The notes beneath the pieces were generated by a model. It was given only the letters and a program-made list of their open reading frames with translations. It was not told the DNA's origin and did no database searches. A stretch of 64,000 bases of DNA, taken from positions 144,357 to 208,356 of the forward strand of contig WSYH01000146.1 of NCBI GenBank assembly GCA_036426205.1. The letters run 5' to 3'. A program made the translations under genes and the position numbers. This document shows, in pieces, positions 10,070 through 21,000 of this stretch. The stretch is from Ascaphus truei. Its lineage: Eukaryota; Chordata; Amphibia; Anura; Ascaphidae. Each line of letters starts with the position of its first letter. The first letter of the stretch is position 1.

Positions 10070-10709
10070 AATGTCAGCCATAAAGGCGTCCCTGGAGATT
10101 TGGACAGGGTGTCTTAAGGACAAAGTGACAAACAAAATTTGCGCCGTAATACCATTTGTTTGTATTTGGGTCTTCAGGACACGCCCAGAAGGTGGTCTTA
10201 TCCAGTGTCCAATGTAGGGAGTTTTAGGATACTAATGAAATTAGATTGCTATGACACGAGATCTCATATTTTCACCTCAAGACCCCTTGAGAAACTTAAT
10301 ATGCGTGGTAATATATGTTAGGAACTTCTGTTTGTTAATCCCATTATTTCAATTAATATATTGTACTGTATGTATTGTCTTTTGGGCTCTTATTGAACTT
10401 TGTATATTTTGATGAGAGTGATTACCTTTTCGGACACATTTTGCTACATTTTATGTGTTAATTATATTTTTTTCTTTGTAAACAGAGACCGAAAACTCTG
10501 CGGGTAAGGCCTGGAATTATTTTTTGGTGGTGGCATGATTTTAAGGTGGTATTTGTTATGTTTGTGATGGATTAAGGGGAGAGATTACTCATTTGAGGGA
10601 TCCTGCAGGGAGATAAATGTGTCAGGTAGATAGGTGTGTGTATGAACCCTTGTCACATACACAAGTCACGTGCTCACAGGTGTGCCGTTTGCGGTAAATC
10701 TGATAGGAG
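10070..10709. other. Nothing recognised
   Basis: No ORF, RNA gene or terminal repeat recognised; moderately AT-rich. Confidence 0.4.
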
Positions 10710-10808
10710 TAACGCCATGGGAAGTTAGCACTGCCTTGTGTTAGCGTCATATAACCCAAAGATGGCGTAACTCCTAACAGACGGCAGTGCTAACTTCCCA
10801 TGGCGTTA
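10710..10808. repeat. Hairpin with 26-bp arms
   Basis: TAACGCCATGGGAAGTTAGC... (10710-10735) is the exact reverse complement of 10783-10808. Nested shorter pairs (GGAGT/ACTCC) lie around it. Probably the core of a small foldback element. Confidence 0.75.
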
Positions 10809-11274
10809 TGCTAATGAGATAACTAACGACTTTTGTTTTTGAATATATTTAGCTGTGAGGATACCCGTTTAACCCATGGAAACCAAAATATATTACTTGT
10901 TTAGCTAACATCACATTACTAGAACGGACTTCTGAAGATCTACCCCGTAGAACGCATTTTTGGCGCAAGCATTGGTGCAGGGAAATCCAATTTAAGTTTG
11001 TGTGCGCCTGTACTAACCTGAAACTTCTCCATCTCCGCCATCAGCGTCAAAACTAATTTTTTTCTATTTTTGTGGCGTACAAATGGTCATGGTATGTACT
11101 AAATAAAAAAATTCTGTGCCACAATTTATTATTTTTTTTATTTACGAATACTGGTTATATTTGAAAAACAAAAAAAAATATTTTCATTTAGGTTGTATCA
11201 ATCAGGTATTCAAGATGACCTGATGCATCAAATAATTTCAAGTAACACATTATGCTTCATATGTATGTGTATGA

Positions 11275-11276
<2 letters not shown>
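10809..11276. other. AT-rich, nothing recognised
   Basis: No coding or structural signal beyond AT-rich runs. Confidence 0.4.

Positions 11277-11358
<82 letters not shown>
11277..11358 (+). repeat. (GT)n microsatellite, about 41 units
   Basis: Uninterrupted GT repeat; the Val/Cys reading across it is an artefact. Confidence 0.98.
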
Positions 11359-11363
<5 letters not shown>

Positions 11364-11896
11364 AGGTTAAAAACAACCAATTGTCTGATTTACATCCCCA
11401 CAGGACACCAAAATCGTCACACTACACCCCAATTACACTGCCACACCCAGGATTAATTTAAGGGTTTCCACCTTAGTCCCCTTTATACGAGTAAAAATAT
11501 GTAATTAACACAAGAACACAATTTAGCAAAACGTGCTTCAAAAGGTACAATTAGAGCCCAAAGATAGTACTTATTACATTTTAGATTTAATATAAAAAAA
11601 AGTGTAAACAGTGCTTGTTACAAAAGCATACAATATATAAATGCAGACAGTTTAACAAAATAAAAATGTAAAAAACAGAAAACCTAATACACTACCAATG
11701 AGTGATATTAGCTCTGTCAAGAGGTCGTGAAAATAGGAAATATGAAAATGTAAGTATTATCAGGGTTGCCACTGTCTGTTAAACACAGAGCCTTTATTTA
11801 TTTAAATTTTTTTTAATATAAAGGTTTTTATTTATACATTTAACTCTTACCTTCTCCGGCGGCGGCATCAACCAGCAGCATCTCCCCCTGCATGGT
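11359..11896. other. AT-rich, nothing recognised
   Basis: No coding signal. Confidence 0.4.
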
Positions 11897-12112
11897 CCCG
11901 TCAAGATGGCTCCATAACGTCTAATGGCGTTGTGTTGCCATGACAACGAGACGTTACAGCGCCATGTGACGGCAAGGTGCCGTGGCAACTGGACTCCGTG
12001 CAGCGCCACGTTGCCATGACAGCAGGACGCCTCATGGTACTGCTGCGTCACGTAACGTCCCATTGTCATGGCAACACAACACCATTTGACGTCGCAGAGT
12101 CATCTTGACGGG
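11897..12112. mobile_element. Foldback MITE (216 bp)
   Basis: Ends CCCGTCAAGATGGCT and AGTCATCTTGACGGG are inverted. Inner blocks AATGGCGTTGTGTTGCCATG and CATGGCAACACAACACCATT are also inverted, so most of the element pairs with itself. No clear target duplication, class not assigned. Confidence 0.7.
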
Positions 12113-12359
12113 ATTAAGAAGGCGCAGTAAAAAAAACCGTAGTAGAAAAGAAGCTAAAAAAACAAACAAATTTGCGCTAAATCTAGTGCATTATTTAATG
12201 TAAAAAAGTTAAAAACTAACATAACAAACCTTGAGGTAACACACTCACAAACAGCCTTGAGAAATGCACGTTACAGAGTATAAATAACCCAATATGTATG
12301 CTGTCCTTCTGCCTCGTCCTATCATCAACATGGGACATTTCTTAATTTACTGCATTCAA
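12113..12359. other. Nothing recognised
   Basis: AT-rich spacer without signal. Confidence 0.4.
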
Positions 12360-12882
12360 GCCCTGTAGCACCGTACTGTAATGGTCCCTGCCAGGCTGCC
12401 TGGAATTTATTCTGCTGCAGGGGAATGAGTACAAGCACTTTTGGCCCTACCTCAGGCAGTGCGATCATACCAGTGATCCTGCCTGGTTTGGGCATCTCTC
12501 AGGTTTTTCTTTACCAGCCCCACTAGTGTCTGCATCCTATCCCGAAACCAGAGTACGCACTTCACTGCAGAAGTTTCAGGGGCGGATTCGTTTTCCTTCC
12601 CACTCTTCCCAGATTAAGTCCAGGGTGCCATGGACTCTGACTCTGGGAATGGCTAGGGGACCCACTATATCCACTATGCAATCAAACAGCTCCATATAAT
12701 TGGATGGGCACTAGGGGGTTAAGGCCTATCACCACCTTTGACACATAGGGCAGGTGTGACAATAGCTCACCATATCTGCGCCCATGTTAGGCCAATAAAA
12801 ATGATGAGCTAAATATGACTTGGTCTTGAGCGCCCCCAAGTGTCCTGCCAATGGAATTTTAGGAGTTACTGTAGTTCTGTAA
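12360..12882 (-). pseudogene. Decayed Gypsy-type integrase
   Basis: Minus strand 12880-12740 reads through an H2C2 zinc-binding module: AGHLGALKTKSYL, HHFYWPNMGADM, then YCHTCPMCQRW. Further downstream, in shifted frames, come FRDRMQTLVGLVKKNL, HWYDRTA and KVLVLIPLQQNKF...WQGP (about 12540-12400), the usual C-terminal region of Ty3/Gypsy integrases. Most of the catalytic DDE core between them is missing and stops are present, so it is dead. A MITE (12883-13211) was inserted immediately upstream. The protease piece at 13869-14066 on the same strand probably belongs to the same element. Confidence 0.75.
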
Positions 12883-13211
12883 GGCTACGCTTATAGTCCT
12901 TGCAACGGCGACTGCGCAGCGCCGTAACAAGTACACGCAGTCTGTTGCGGGTGCCCAAAGTGGGCACAACTGTGACGGTGCTGCCGAGCGGTGGAGCGGT
13001 CGCGATCACCGGTAGTCAAAGGATTTTTACATTTTCGATCGCCGCATGATGTCAGAGGCACCTGAGCGGTTCAGCCATTGAGGACGAACCGTTCATGGCC
13101 ATGTCTCCGCCACGTCCCCTGGTCGCACTCTGGTCTGCTGCACCAGAGTGCAGTAGTCGCTATTGTGACGGCTGACGTACCGTCACCGTAGCCCATAGTA
13201 TAAGCATAGCC
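12883..13211. mobile_element. Harbinger-like MITE, copy 2
   Basis: Inverted ends GGCTACGCTTATAGTC and GTATAAGCATAGCC are flanked by TAA at 12880-12882 and 13212-13214. Same family as 5249-5566; the interior keeps the GAGCGGTTC...GAACCGTTC inverted block. Confidence 0.8.
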
Positions 13212-13456
13212 TAATTCTCTGAGTACCACCAGCTGTCTTTCGGCTACCTGCTTTCTATTAGAAACAGCCTTCTAGTCTCGCCTTATCCCAATGCACCCAC
13301 TTCCTGTCAGACTCAGGGGAACTATTTTGTAAGGCCTCTCAGTCCTTCACACAGTGGGGTCTATCTGACTATACCCCGCTCCCTCAGCTGCCTGGGTCTG
13401 CCCTGGCACATCACTATTCCCAAGGTCAACTGAGACTGTCTGGTCTGTCGGTCTAG

Positions 13457-13752
13457 GACATTTGGTTGCGGCCGTTTTGCCGCCAACAAATTGCCACCAG
13501 CGCTTCACCAGGACTCACCCCGCCGCTGGAAGCTGCCACCGCTGGCCACTTTGCCACCACCCGCTAAGGTAAGTTCCTTACTCTAAAAAAACCCTACCCC
13601 AATGGCTAAAACCCTTAAATAAACCCTCTACCTTAACCAGTAATAAAACTTACCTTACCAGCGCCCGTCGGTGGGGATTACAGCGGCGGGTCCGTCTGCG
13701 GCGAAGCGGTGGTAACCATGTGGTTGCAGCGAAACGTTCGCGAGCAAATGTC
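13457..13752. mobile_element. Probable MITE with degenerate inverted ends
   Basis: Left end GACATTTGGTTGCGGCCGTT and right end (reverse complement) GACATTTGCTCGCGAACGTT match at most positions. Target duplication unclear. It lies between protease and integrase pieces of the Gypsy remnant. Confidence 0.5.
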
Positions 13753-13868
13753 AGAGCCCGCTGGCCTGTGGTGTTGAGTTGTAATGCGAATTCCCCACAT
13801 CAGTAAAATCCAAGCCCCTCGAGCCTGGGCAAACTGTTGCCGGGTCACACTGGTCACATACTGGGCAA

Positions 13869-14066
13869 TCATTTTCCCAAGATCATACCCAGCCCCCCAA
13901 TCCAGTTACACCTATGGCACAGATACATCTGGGTGAACTCCTCCAGCCACCCCACACGCGTGCTCAATCCAGGAAAGATTGTTTCAGGTTCCACCTTCCC
14001 GGGGCGCACCACAGCAACGGTAGCACCGGTGTCTCTCAATTCTTGGGTTAATTTCTGACCCATGGT
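13869..14066 (-). pseudogene. Gypsy-type aspartic protease fragment
   Basis: The minus-strand reading contains LRDTGATVAVVRPGKV, with the DTGA active-site motif followed by the hydrophobic strand and VRP typical of Gypsy-type retropepsins. The continuing reading (FPGLSTRVGWLEE) fits the family. Reverse transcriptase and RNase H, which should follow, are not found before the integrase piece, so the element has a large internal deletion. Confidence 0.6.
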
Positions 14067-14389
14067 GACTGGCTTTTAAGTGGTCATCGGCGATTAGAGA
14101 GTTGTATCACCAAGTGCTTCTACACCGGCGGACGACCGTGCATATGATGAACAGGGAGCTGGCAGAGGTGATTGTGGGAGCAGATTGGAGTGATGGGAGA
14201 ACACCAATACCTCAACCGCATCCAAAGAAGGCTCGGGCGACCTTTATATGCCCTAAAGGCTTTATACTCACCTAGACGCGTGCGTGAAATGAATGAGGTT
14301 TTTGAAGTGAAACTTCTTTAGTGGCACCTATTCTGATGGGGTAAAACGGGAGAGTTGGGGGCAAAATATGAAACGGAAGTGACGCGATG
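14067..14389. other. Spacer between Gypsy remnant and CpG island
   Basis: Nothing recognised. A short phrase AGTGAAACTTCTTT at about 14305 recurs at about 23723. Confidence 0.4.
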
Positions 14390-15050
14390 TCACGGCCCCC
14401 CTCCGCCCCCCCGCGTCTACTGTGACATGCAGCGGCGATAGCCGCCGGCGCCGCTCCTAACAGCCGCCACTCCCCGACACACACCCGCTGTGACGTGCCG
14501 CCCACACACCCGCTGTGACATGCGGCGGCGGCGATAGCCGGCGCCGCTCCTAACGGCCGCCGTTACCCGCACACGTCCGCTGCCATGGGTGTAGCAAGAT
14601 GGCTGCCGCAGCGCTTCCGGGGTAGCAAGAAGGCGCGGGGATTTTAAATCAGTCCGCCTCCCTCCTCCCTACCTGCGCTTTCCTGCGTCCCGCTGACTGA
14701 GCGCCGCCGGGGTCGGAGGAGGAGAGGAGCGGAGCCCAGGGATCATGGAAGGTAACCGGGAGGAAGCAGAGCGGTGTGTGCGGATCGGGCGGGCAGCGCT
14801 GGAGGCCGGAGATTGGAAGAGAGAGCCCGGCGCTTCCTGAGTGTGAGGGCATTTGTGGGTGAAGGGGGAGGGAGCTGCTTACCTTATGGCAGACCGCAGC
14901 AGCTCCCTCCCGCAGCCTGAGGGGAGGGGGGGAGGAAGGGGAAGAGTAGCGTGTCCCGGGTCCCTTCGCTCAAGCCACGCCCTCCCGCTGACTGAGGGAG
15001 CGGGGCCTGATTAGCCTCACGGAGCAGAGCAGGCGGAGGCCGGCGTTCTT
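14390..15050 (+). promoter_or_regulatory. CpG-island promoter of dnajb14
   Basis: Sharply bounded, GC- and CpG-rich, unlike the AT-rich DNA on both sides. It contains a YY1-type site (CAAGATGGCTGCCGC, 14595-14609) and an ETS-type site (GCTTCCGGG, 14612-14620), both common near housekeeping start sites; there is no TATA box. A block of about 48 bp (TGTGACATGC.GCGGCG...CGCCGCTCCTAAC.GCCGCC) is tandemly duplicated at about 14419-14467 and 14515-14563. If transcription starts upstream, short upstream ORFs exist at 14585-14647 and 14599-14625, the latter ending in TAG. Confidence 0.75.
14745..14842 (+). CDS. dnajb14: DnaJ (Hsp40) subfamily B member 14, first coding exon
   Basis: DNAJB14 is an ER-membrane J-protein that recruits cytosolic Hsp70 in quality control and ER-associated degradation; its N-terminus precedes the J domain. 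The exon starts ATG at 14745 in a strong context (A at -3, G at +4) and reads MEGNREEAERCVRIGRAAL, then EAGDWKR. This matches the conserved vertebrate start MEGNRDEAEKCV.IA..AL, followed by a charged helix ending in RRFL. As written, the frame hits TGA at 14838-14840. Removing two bases from the GAGAGAG run at 14819-14825 would read KRARRFL, as the family expects. So there is a 2-bp slip (error, allele or pseudogenising change). A GT donor (GTGAGG) follows at 14843. Later exons, including the J domain with HPD, are not recognised in this window. DNAJB12 is the nearest alternative but its start fits less well. Confidence 0.7.
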
Positions 15051-15059
15051 ACTATCTTT

Positions 15060-18000
15060 TACTGTGTTTGTATGTGTCTGTTTGTTGTTGATCTTTCTGT
15101 TAATGTGAATGGTCTGTTTATTTGTTTTGCTGTGTCCCGTGATGAATCGCTGCTTTTATTGAAATTTTGCTTTTGTCTTTTGGTTGTTGTTGTTTTGTTG
15201 TGATCATTTGCATCTATTGTTGTGATTTGTGTTTTTCTTGAATTGTTTATCTTGCGTTGATGTTCTCCTTTGTGTTTTGTGGAATTTGATTTTTTGATCT
15301 GTTTGTCGTATGTATTTGCTGATATTGTTTGGTTTTTGTGTTTTTTGGATAATTTTTTTGAATGTTTGTATTTTTCTTATGTGTGATTGTGTGGTGATGT
15401 GAATTGAATATGTATGTTTGTGTTTTGTTTTGTTGTGTGGTTATTTGGCATTGTTTTTTTTGTATTCTGCCCCCCCCCCCCCCATTTGTGATTGCTATGA
15501 CTTTTTTGTGATTTTATTTTTGTATGTGTGCTGTGATTATGATGGTGATGACTGTGGATTTGTTTCTTGTGTTGTGTTTGAAATTCTTATTGTTTGTTGT
15601 TTTGTGTCTTTTTGATTTATGGATGTGTGACTCTTGTTACATTGGTGTTGTGATGCTGATGTGTTTGAAATGATTCGTTGTGGTTGTTGGTGATTGAGTG
15701 TTGTGTTTGTTTGTGATGGATGTAGAATGTATTTTGTTGTGATGTTTAATTGTGTATATTTTTATTTTGATGTGTTGTGTTGTTGTGATTGTTGATGAAG
15801 TGTATTTGATTTGTTTATTTGTTGTGTGTGCATTGGTTTATGTATATTGTGTTTGTGTGATCTTTAGATGACTGTGATTTATGATTCATTTGCATTACTG
15901 TTTTATATCACTTTTATTATTGATATGATGGTTGTATGTGATGTCCTTATTTTTTTGAGTTGATTTTATTTTGTATGTGTTATGTAGTGTGGTGTTGATG
16001 TTGATTTTTTTTGTTTTAATTGTTGATTTGTTGTTGCTGAGATGTGTTTGTCTTTTGTACATTTCTATCTCTGGTTTGTTTGTTTGTTGTGTACATTAAT
16101 GTGATTAGAATGTTGTTTTGTTTTTGTGTTTCTTTGTATGTTATGATTGATCACTTTTTGTTGTATTTTTTTGATCGATATTGTATTGTGTTGTTACTGT
16201 TGTTATAACATGTGTGGTTTTAATGTTATTGATGTTTCATTTGATGGATTATTTCTTATTTGATGTGATGTTATGTTTGGGCTATTTGTGTTATGTGGGA
16301 TTGCCATTGATGATGATTTTATATGGTGATTTGAATGGTTGTATGTTTGCTGTGTCTTCTGACTTTGTTTGTCTGATGCTTGTGTTTCTCTTTTGTGAGG
16401 ATTATGATGTGATGAATGTTTTATCTTGTCGTTTTTTAATTGTGTGAATTGCTGGATTTTGATTTTTTGTAACTACTGAGTATGATTTGGGTGTATTAGG
16501 ATATATTGTGTGTTTTTGGTTGATTGTTGATTATTGTTATATTTTTGGTGATTGATGTTGATTTTTGTGATGTTTGTCTTATATTGATGTATTTATGATT
16601 ATTTTTGTGAAATTATGATATGTATTTGTTGTATTTTGGATTGGTATTGATTGTGTATGTGTTGCTTCTATGTTAACATTACTGATCGTGACTGTGTTAT
16701 TGCTGATTTTTGATCAATTTATTGATTTGTTCGATTTGTGCTATGTTTGAGTGTGTTGATTTTGTATTGATTGTTGTGAATGTTATAGGATGCTATGTTG
16801 GGGTTATTGTGTTTGTATGTCTATGTGATGAATGAATTATTGAATGTGTTGATTGTGCAATTGATGTGTTGATTTTAGTTATATGATGAATATTGTTGTG
16901 TTCGGCCCTTGCCCACCTACTCACTAAATGATTGATCTGATCATGTTGACTTGTTGTTTGATTTTGTTATTATGTCCTATTGGGATTATGTATGTTGTGA
17001 TGATTTTGTGTTAGTTTGATATAATGTTTGATTATATGTTTGTGTGATGACTACTATTTATTGTTGCCTGAATTTGTTAATGTGTATGTTGTGAATTAAC
17101 TAATGGATATTATGATGTTTGTGTATGATCTTGTGTATTGTTATGATGTGATTGAATTGGAACTTGATATTAGTGTTTTGGTAATTCTGGATGATACAGT
17201 TTTATGTATCTTTGTTTTTGATAATCTGTGGCTGTATCTTGGTGTGTGTGAGCTATGTGACTGATTTGCTTGATTTTTTGTGCAATTGTCTATCTGTTCT
17301 TTCCTTTTCATGGTGTCTGCTGTATGTTAATGGATGCTGATGAAGGTTTGGGTTCGTTTATGGGATGCTATATTTTTTTTGAATTTATGAATCATCTTGG
17401 TGTATTTGTTATTGATGGTGTTTTACATGTGTATTTGTGATTTAACATTTGATGAATTGTTATTGTAACTTGGATGAAATAATGTGTGAATGGGAATTTT
17501 TTGTGTGTTTTTGTGATTTTTTTTATATTGTACGATTTTGTTTGTTGTGCTTTGGTTTATGTGCTGTGTTATTATTTGATTTATTTATATTATTTGTTTG
17601 ATGTGGATTTGAAAATGTGAGGTGTGATGGGTTTGATGAATGATTGTTGTGATGATTTTATTGTGAATTTTTTGTATGTTGGTGAATTATGTGTTTGACT
17701 GTTTTTGATTGTGTTGCAATTGGTTGATGTTGGCTGTTTGCTGTGTTGCGATATGTATACTTGATGTGTGTGAAATTTTGTGATTATGTGTTTGTGTGAT
17801 TTGATTTATTATTGATTGGGTATTATTTTTTTTGTGCTGTTTTGTGTTTTGTTATGTTGGTGTATAGAGATGTTTGATTGAATGTGATTTTTTGTTGATA
17901 TGTTTGTTTGCTAATGTTGTTGGATTCTATTGAGTGTTAGTGATGTTTTTTGGTTTATTATTTTATTGTGATGATTAGTTGATTTGTTTTTATGTTGCAT

Positions 18001-21000
18001 TGTATCTGTTGTTTGATTGATATTTGTGTATTGTCTTGATGTTCTTATTTGTGTTGATTTTTATGATTGTTGTTTTATGCTGTGATTTTTATTGTCTTGT
18101 GTGTGATGCTTTATTTGGTTATTAATGCCATGAATCGTTATGGTTGTTGCTGTTGTCGTCTTGATTGTGTGCTGTTACTGTGTTTTGTGAATCGAAGTTT
18201 ATATTGTTGTCTTTCTTTATTTTCAATTTTGATGATTGCTTTGTTATTTGATTGTTTCATTTGATAGTTTATTGATTGTTTGTTTAAGTTGATGTGTATT
18301 GTTTTTGTGTTTTTTGGAATTTTTTGTTTCGTTTTTTGGATGTGTTGTGATATTGCTGATTTTGTCTGTATATGTGTGTGTTGTAATTTTTTTTTTGTTG
18401 TGTATGATTTTGTATTTGACTTTTTCTTTGTTTGTATATGATCTGTAATTGTATTATGATGATGTGATTGTTGTGTTTTGATTGATGTTCTGTTGTAATA
18501 TATATATTGTTTTTTTGTATTTGTGATTGTTGATAATGTCTCGTTATGTTGGTCTGGTTCGTTCTGATGATTGAAATGTTTTACCGTGATGATTATGAAT
18601 GTGTCGTTATGATTTATGACAGGTATTGTCTGTGTGATTAGATGTTTTCTTATTGACTGATGTGTGTGTTTGTTGTTCTCTTTTGATGTTATAATATTTA
18701 TTTGCATTGTGATCATATTTGTAATATTTTGTTGTTATGATATGATGTATTTGATTGTGTGTTATTTGTATGGTTTGCTTTGGGATTGTTTGAATATGTT
18801 GGCTATGTGTAATGGTTTTGCTATTGTATTTTGGTTGAATGATGGTTGTTTTATTTTAAATAGTACATGATATTTTGTTTGTGATGGATGTGATTGATTT
18901 GTGATAAGATGTTTGTATTTTTATGTTGGTATGTTTGTTTGATTATTTGATGTATGATTGTGTTTGAATTGTGATTGTTAAGGTTTGATGTTTAATTGAT
19001 GGTTGTTGTTTTGATTTTTTTATTATGTCTCTTGTGTTGTATGTGTGTGATGGGGATTGTTGTTATGAATGTTGATGATGATTCTATGTTTAATTATTGT
19101 GATCTTGTTTAATGTGCTGATTATGATGAATTGTGTTGTGTGTTTCTTTTGTGAATTGTTATAGTTGTTATCTGATGTTTATTGTGTTTTTACTGTTTTG
19201 ATTTGCTTGTATTTCGTAATTGATTTGGTTTTTGTGTTTTATGTGATGCTTTGATTTGATTGATGTTGCTTCATTGTTGTGATACTGTGTAGGATAATTT
19301 GTGATGTGATTTAATGTTGTTTGTGTTATTGGATTGTTTTGTGTGATGTGTTGTGTGTTTCGTGAATTATGAATGTGTGTTGGGGGGCTGATGTGGCTGA
19401 TGTTTATTTTGTGTTTTGTGATTTTAGATGATTTGTGATGATTTGAAATGTTTGGAATATATTGAGTTAGTGGTCATTTCTTCGTATGACTTGAATGATC
19501 TAGTATTTTGTGACCTTGTTTTGTGCTCCTTTTGATTTTGTTGAATATAGGGTTGTTTGATTGTGTGTTGACTGTGTTACTGTGTTCTCGACTGTGATGA
19601 ATGAAAGGTGTTGGAATGTTTCTGATGTGTCTGATGTTGTTACTGATGTTGTATTTGTGTGTATGTTTTATGATGTGGTGATTATGTATGTGTTTATGTA
19701 TACTGTGTCGTGTTGTGCTATTGTTTTTGTGAGTTTATATGTGAAATTGCAATTTTTCTTGTGTGTTGTGTTGGATTATTATTGTGTCTTTGTGGTTGAA
19801 TTTATATTGGTGATGTCTTAATTATTAACATGATTTTTTTTTGTTATTTATGTTTTTGTTTGACTCTTGTTGTTTGGATTGTGTTGCTTTTTTGAATCTT
19901 TGCTGTTTTTTTGTGTTGTGATGTGTTTGTTTTTCTATTTGTATGGTATTTGTATTTTATCTTTTATTGTATTTTTGTGGTTGCTTATTTGACGGTGATT
20001 TCAGTTTGTTTTGTATGTTATTGTTTGTTGTTTCTGTATGTAATTTATTTGTTTTTATGTGACATGATTTTTTTTTTGCTCTATTTTGTTTGTTGATGTG
20101 TTTGTTGTTGTGTGCATAATATGTTGATATGTATTTGTTTTTGATTTTTGATGTTTTTTTTTGTTTGTGCTGCATTGTTTGTTTTTGTGTGTTTTGTTAT
20201 TTTATTATTATATGAAATGTGATTTGATGGTGTATTTGTTGATTACTATGTTCTGATTCTTTTTTGAATATTGATCTGTGTGAGACTGTTTAGTTTTGGT
20301 TTGATATGAAATTGAGTAGTCTTAATTTTTATGATTTGTGATTGTATGTATTTAATGGTTGAAATCTTGATTTATGTTGAATGATGTGTTATTTTTGGTT
20401 ATTTTGTGATATTGAATTTTTTTTATTGTTTGATTTGTGTTGATGTTTGTGACATATGTTGTGAATTGTGTTTTTGTGACTGTTTGTAAATTTAAATGTG
20501 TTGTGATGTGGATATATGATATTTGCATTTATTGATTTATGTTTTGTTTATTTGTTATTGTTATGGGTTGTGATTTGTTATTGGTTAATGTAATTTTGTG
20601 TTGTGTGTATTGATGTGGTTTGAATTTTGTTTTTTAAGTGTGTTGTTGTTTGTGATGATTGAAGCTGTGAGTATTGTTGAATTGTCTTTGATGTCGTGTT
20701 GGCTTTTTTGAATGTTGTTTTTTACTTTATAACTTCTGTGTTGTTGTTTTGGATGTTTTTATTGTGACTGATTTGTGCTAGTGATTTTTTTGTGTTTTGT
20801 TGTTGTGTTTTCTGTTTGGGATTCTATGGTGATGTCTGTTTTGATGTATTTGAATATTTGTTGATTTGCTGTTGTTCTTTTTCTGTTGAATGCTGTGACT
20901 ACTGAGCTATGCTTTTCGTGATCTTTTGTTTGCTGTGTGTATTGTGTTTGTTACGTGATGTTTTGGGAATTGTGTGGACTTCTGATAATTGGTGTTGTGT

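Noticed and set aside
14585..14647. 20-codon ORF starting ATGGGTGTAGCAAG as the real gene start
   Set aside because: It ends at TAA before the conserved MEGNR start and has no homology; at most an upstream ORF.
18138..18716. 192-residue open reading on the minus strand and many 60-90-residue hydrophobic plus readings in 15400-22770
   Set aside because: Lys/Asn/Thr/Gln-rich on one strand and Phe/Val/Leu/Cys/Met-rich on the other follow directly from the T/G-skewed composition; no domains, starts or splice sites support them.
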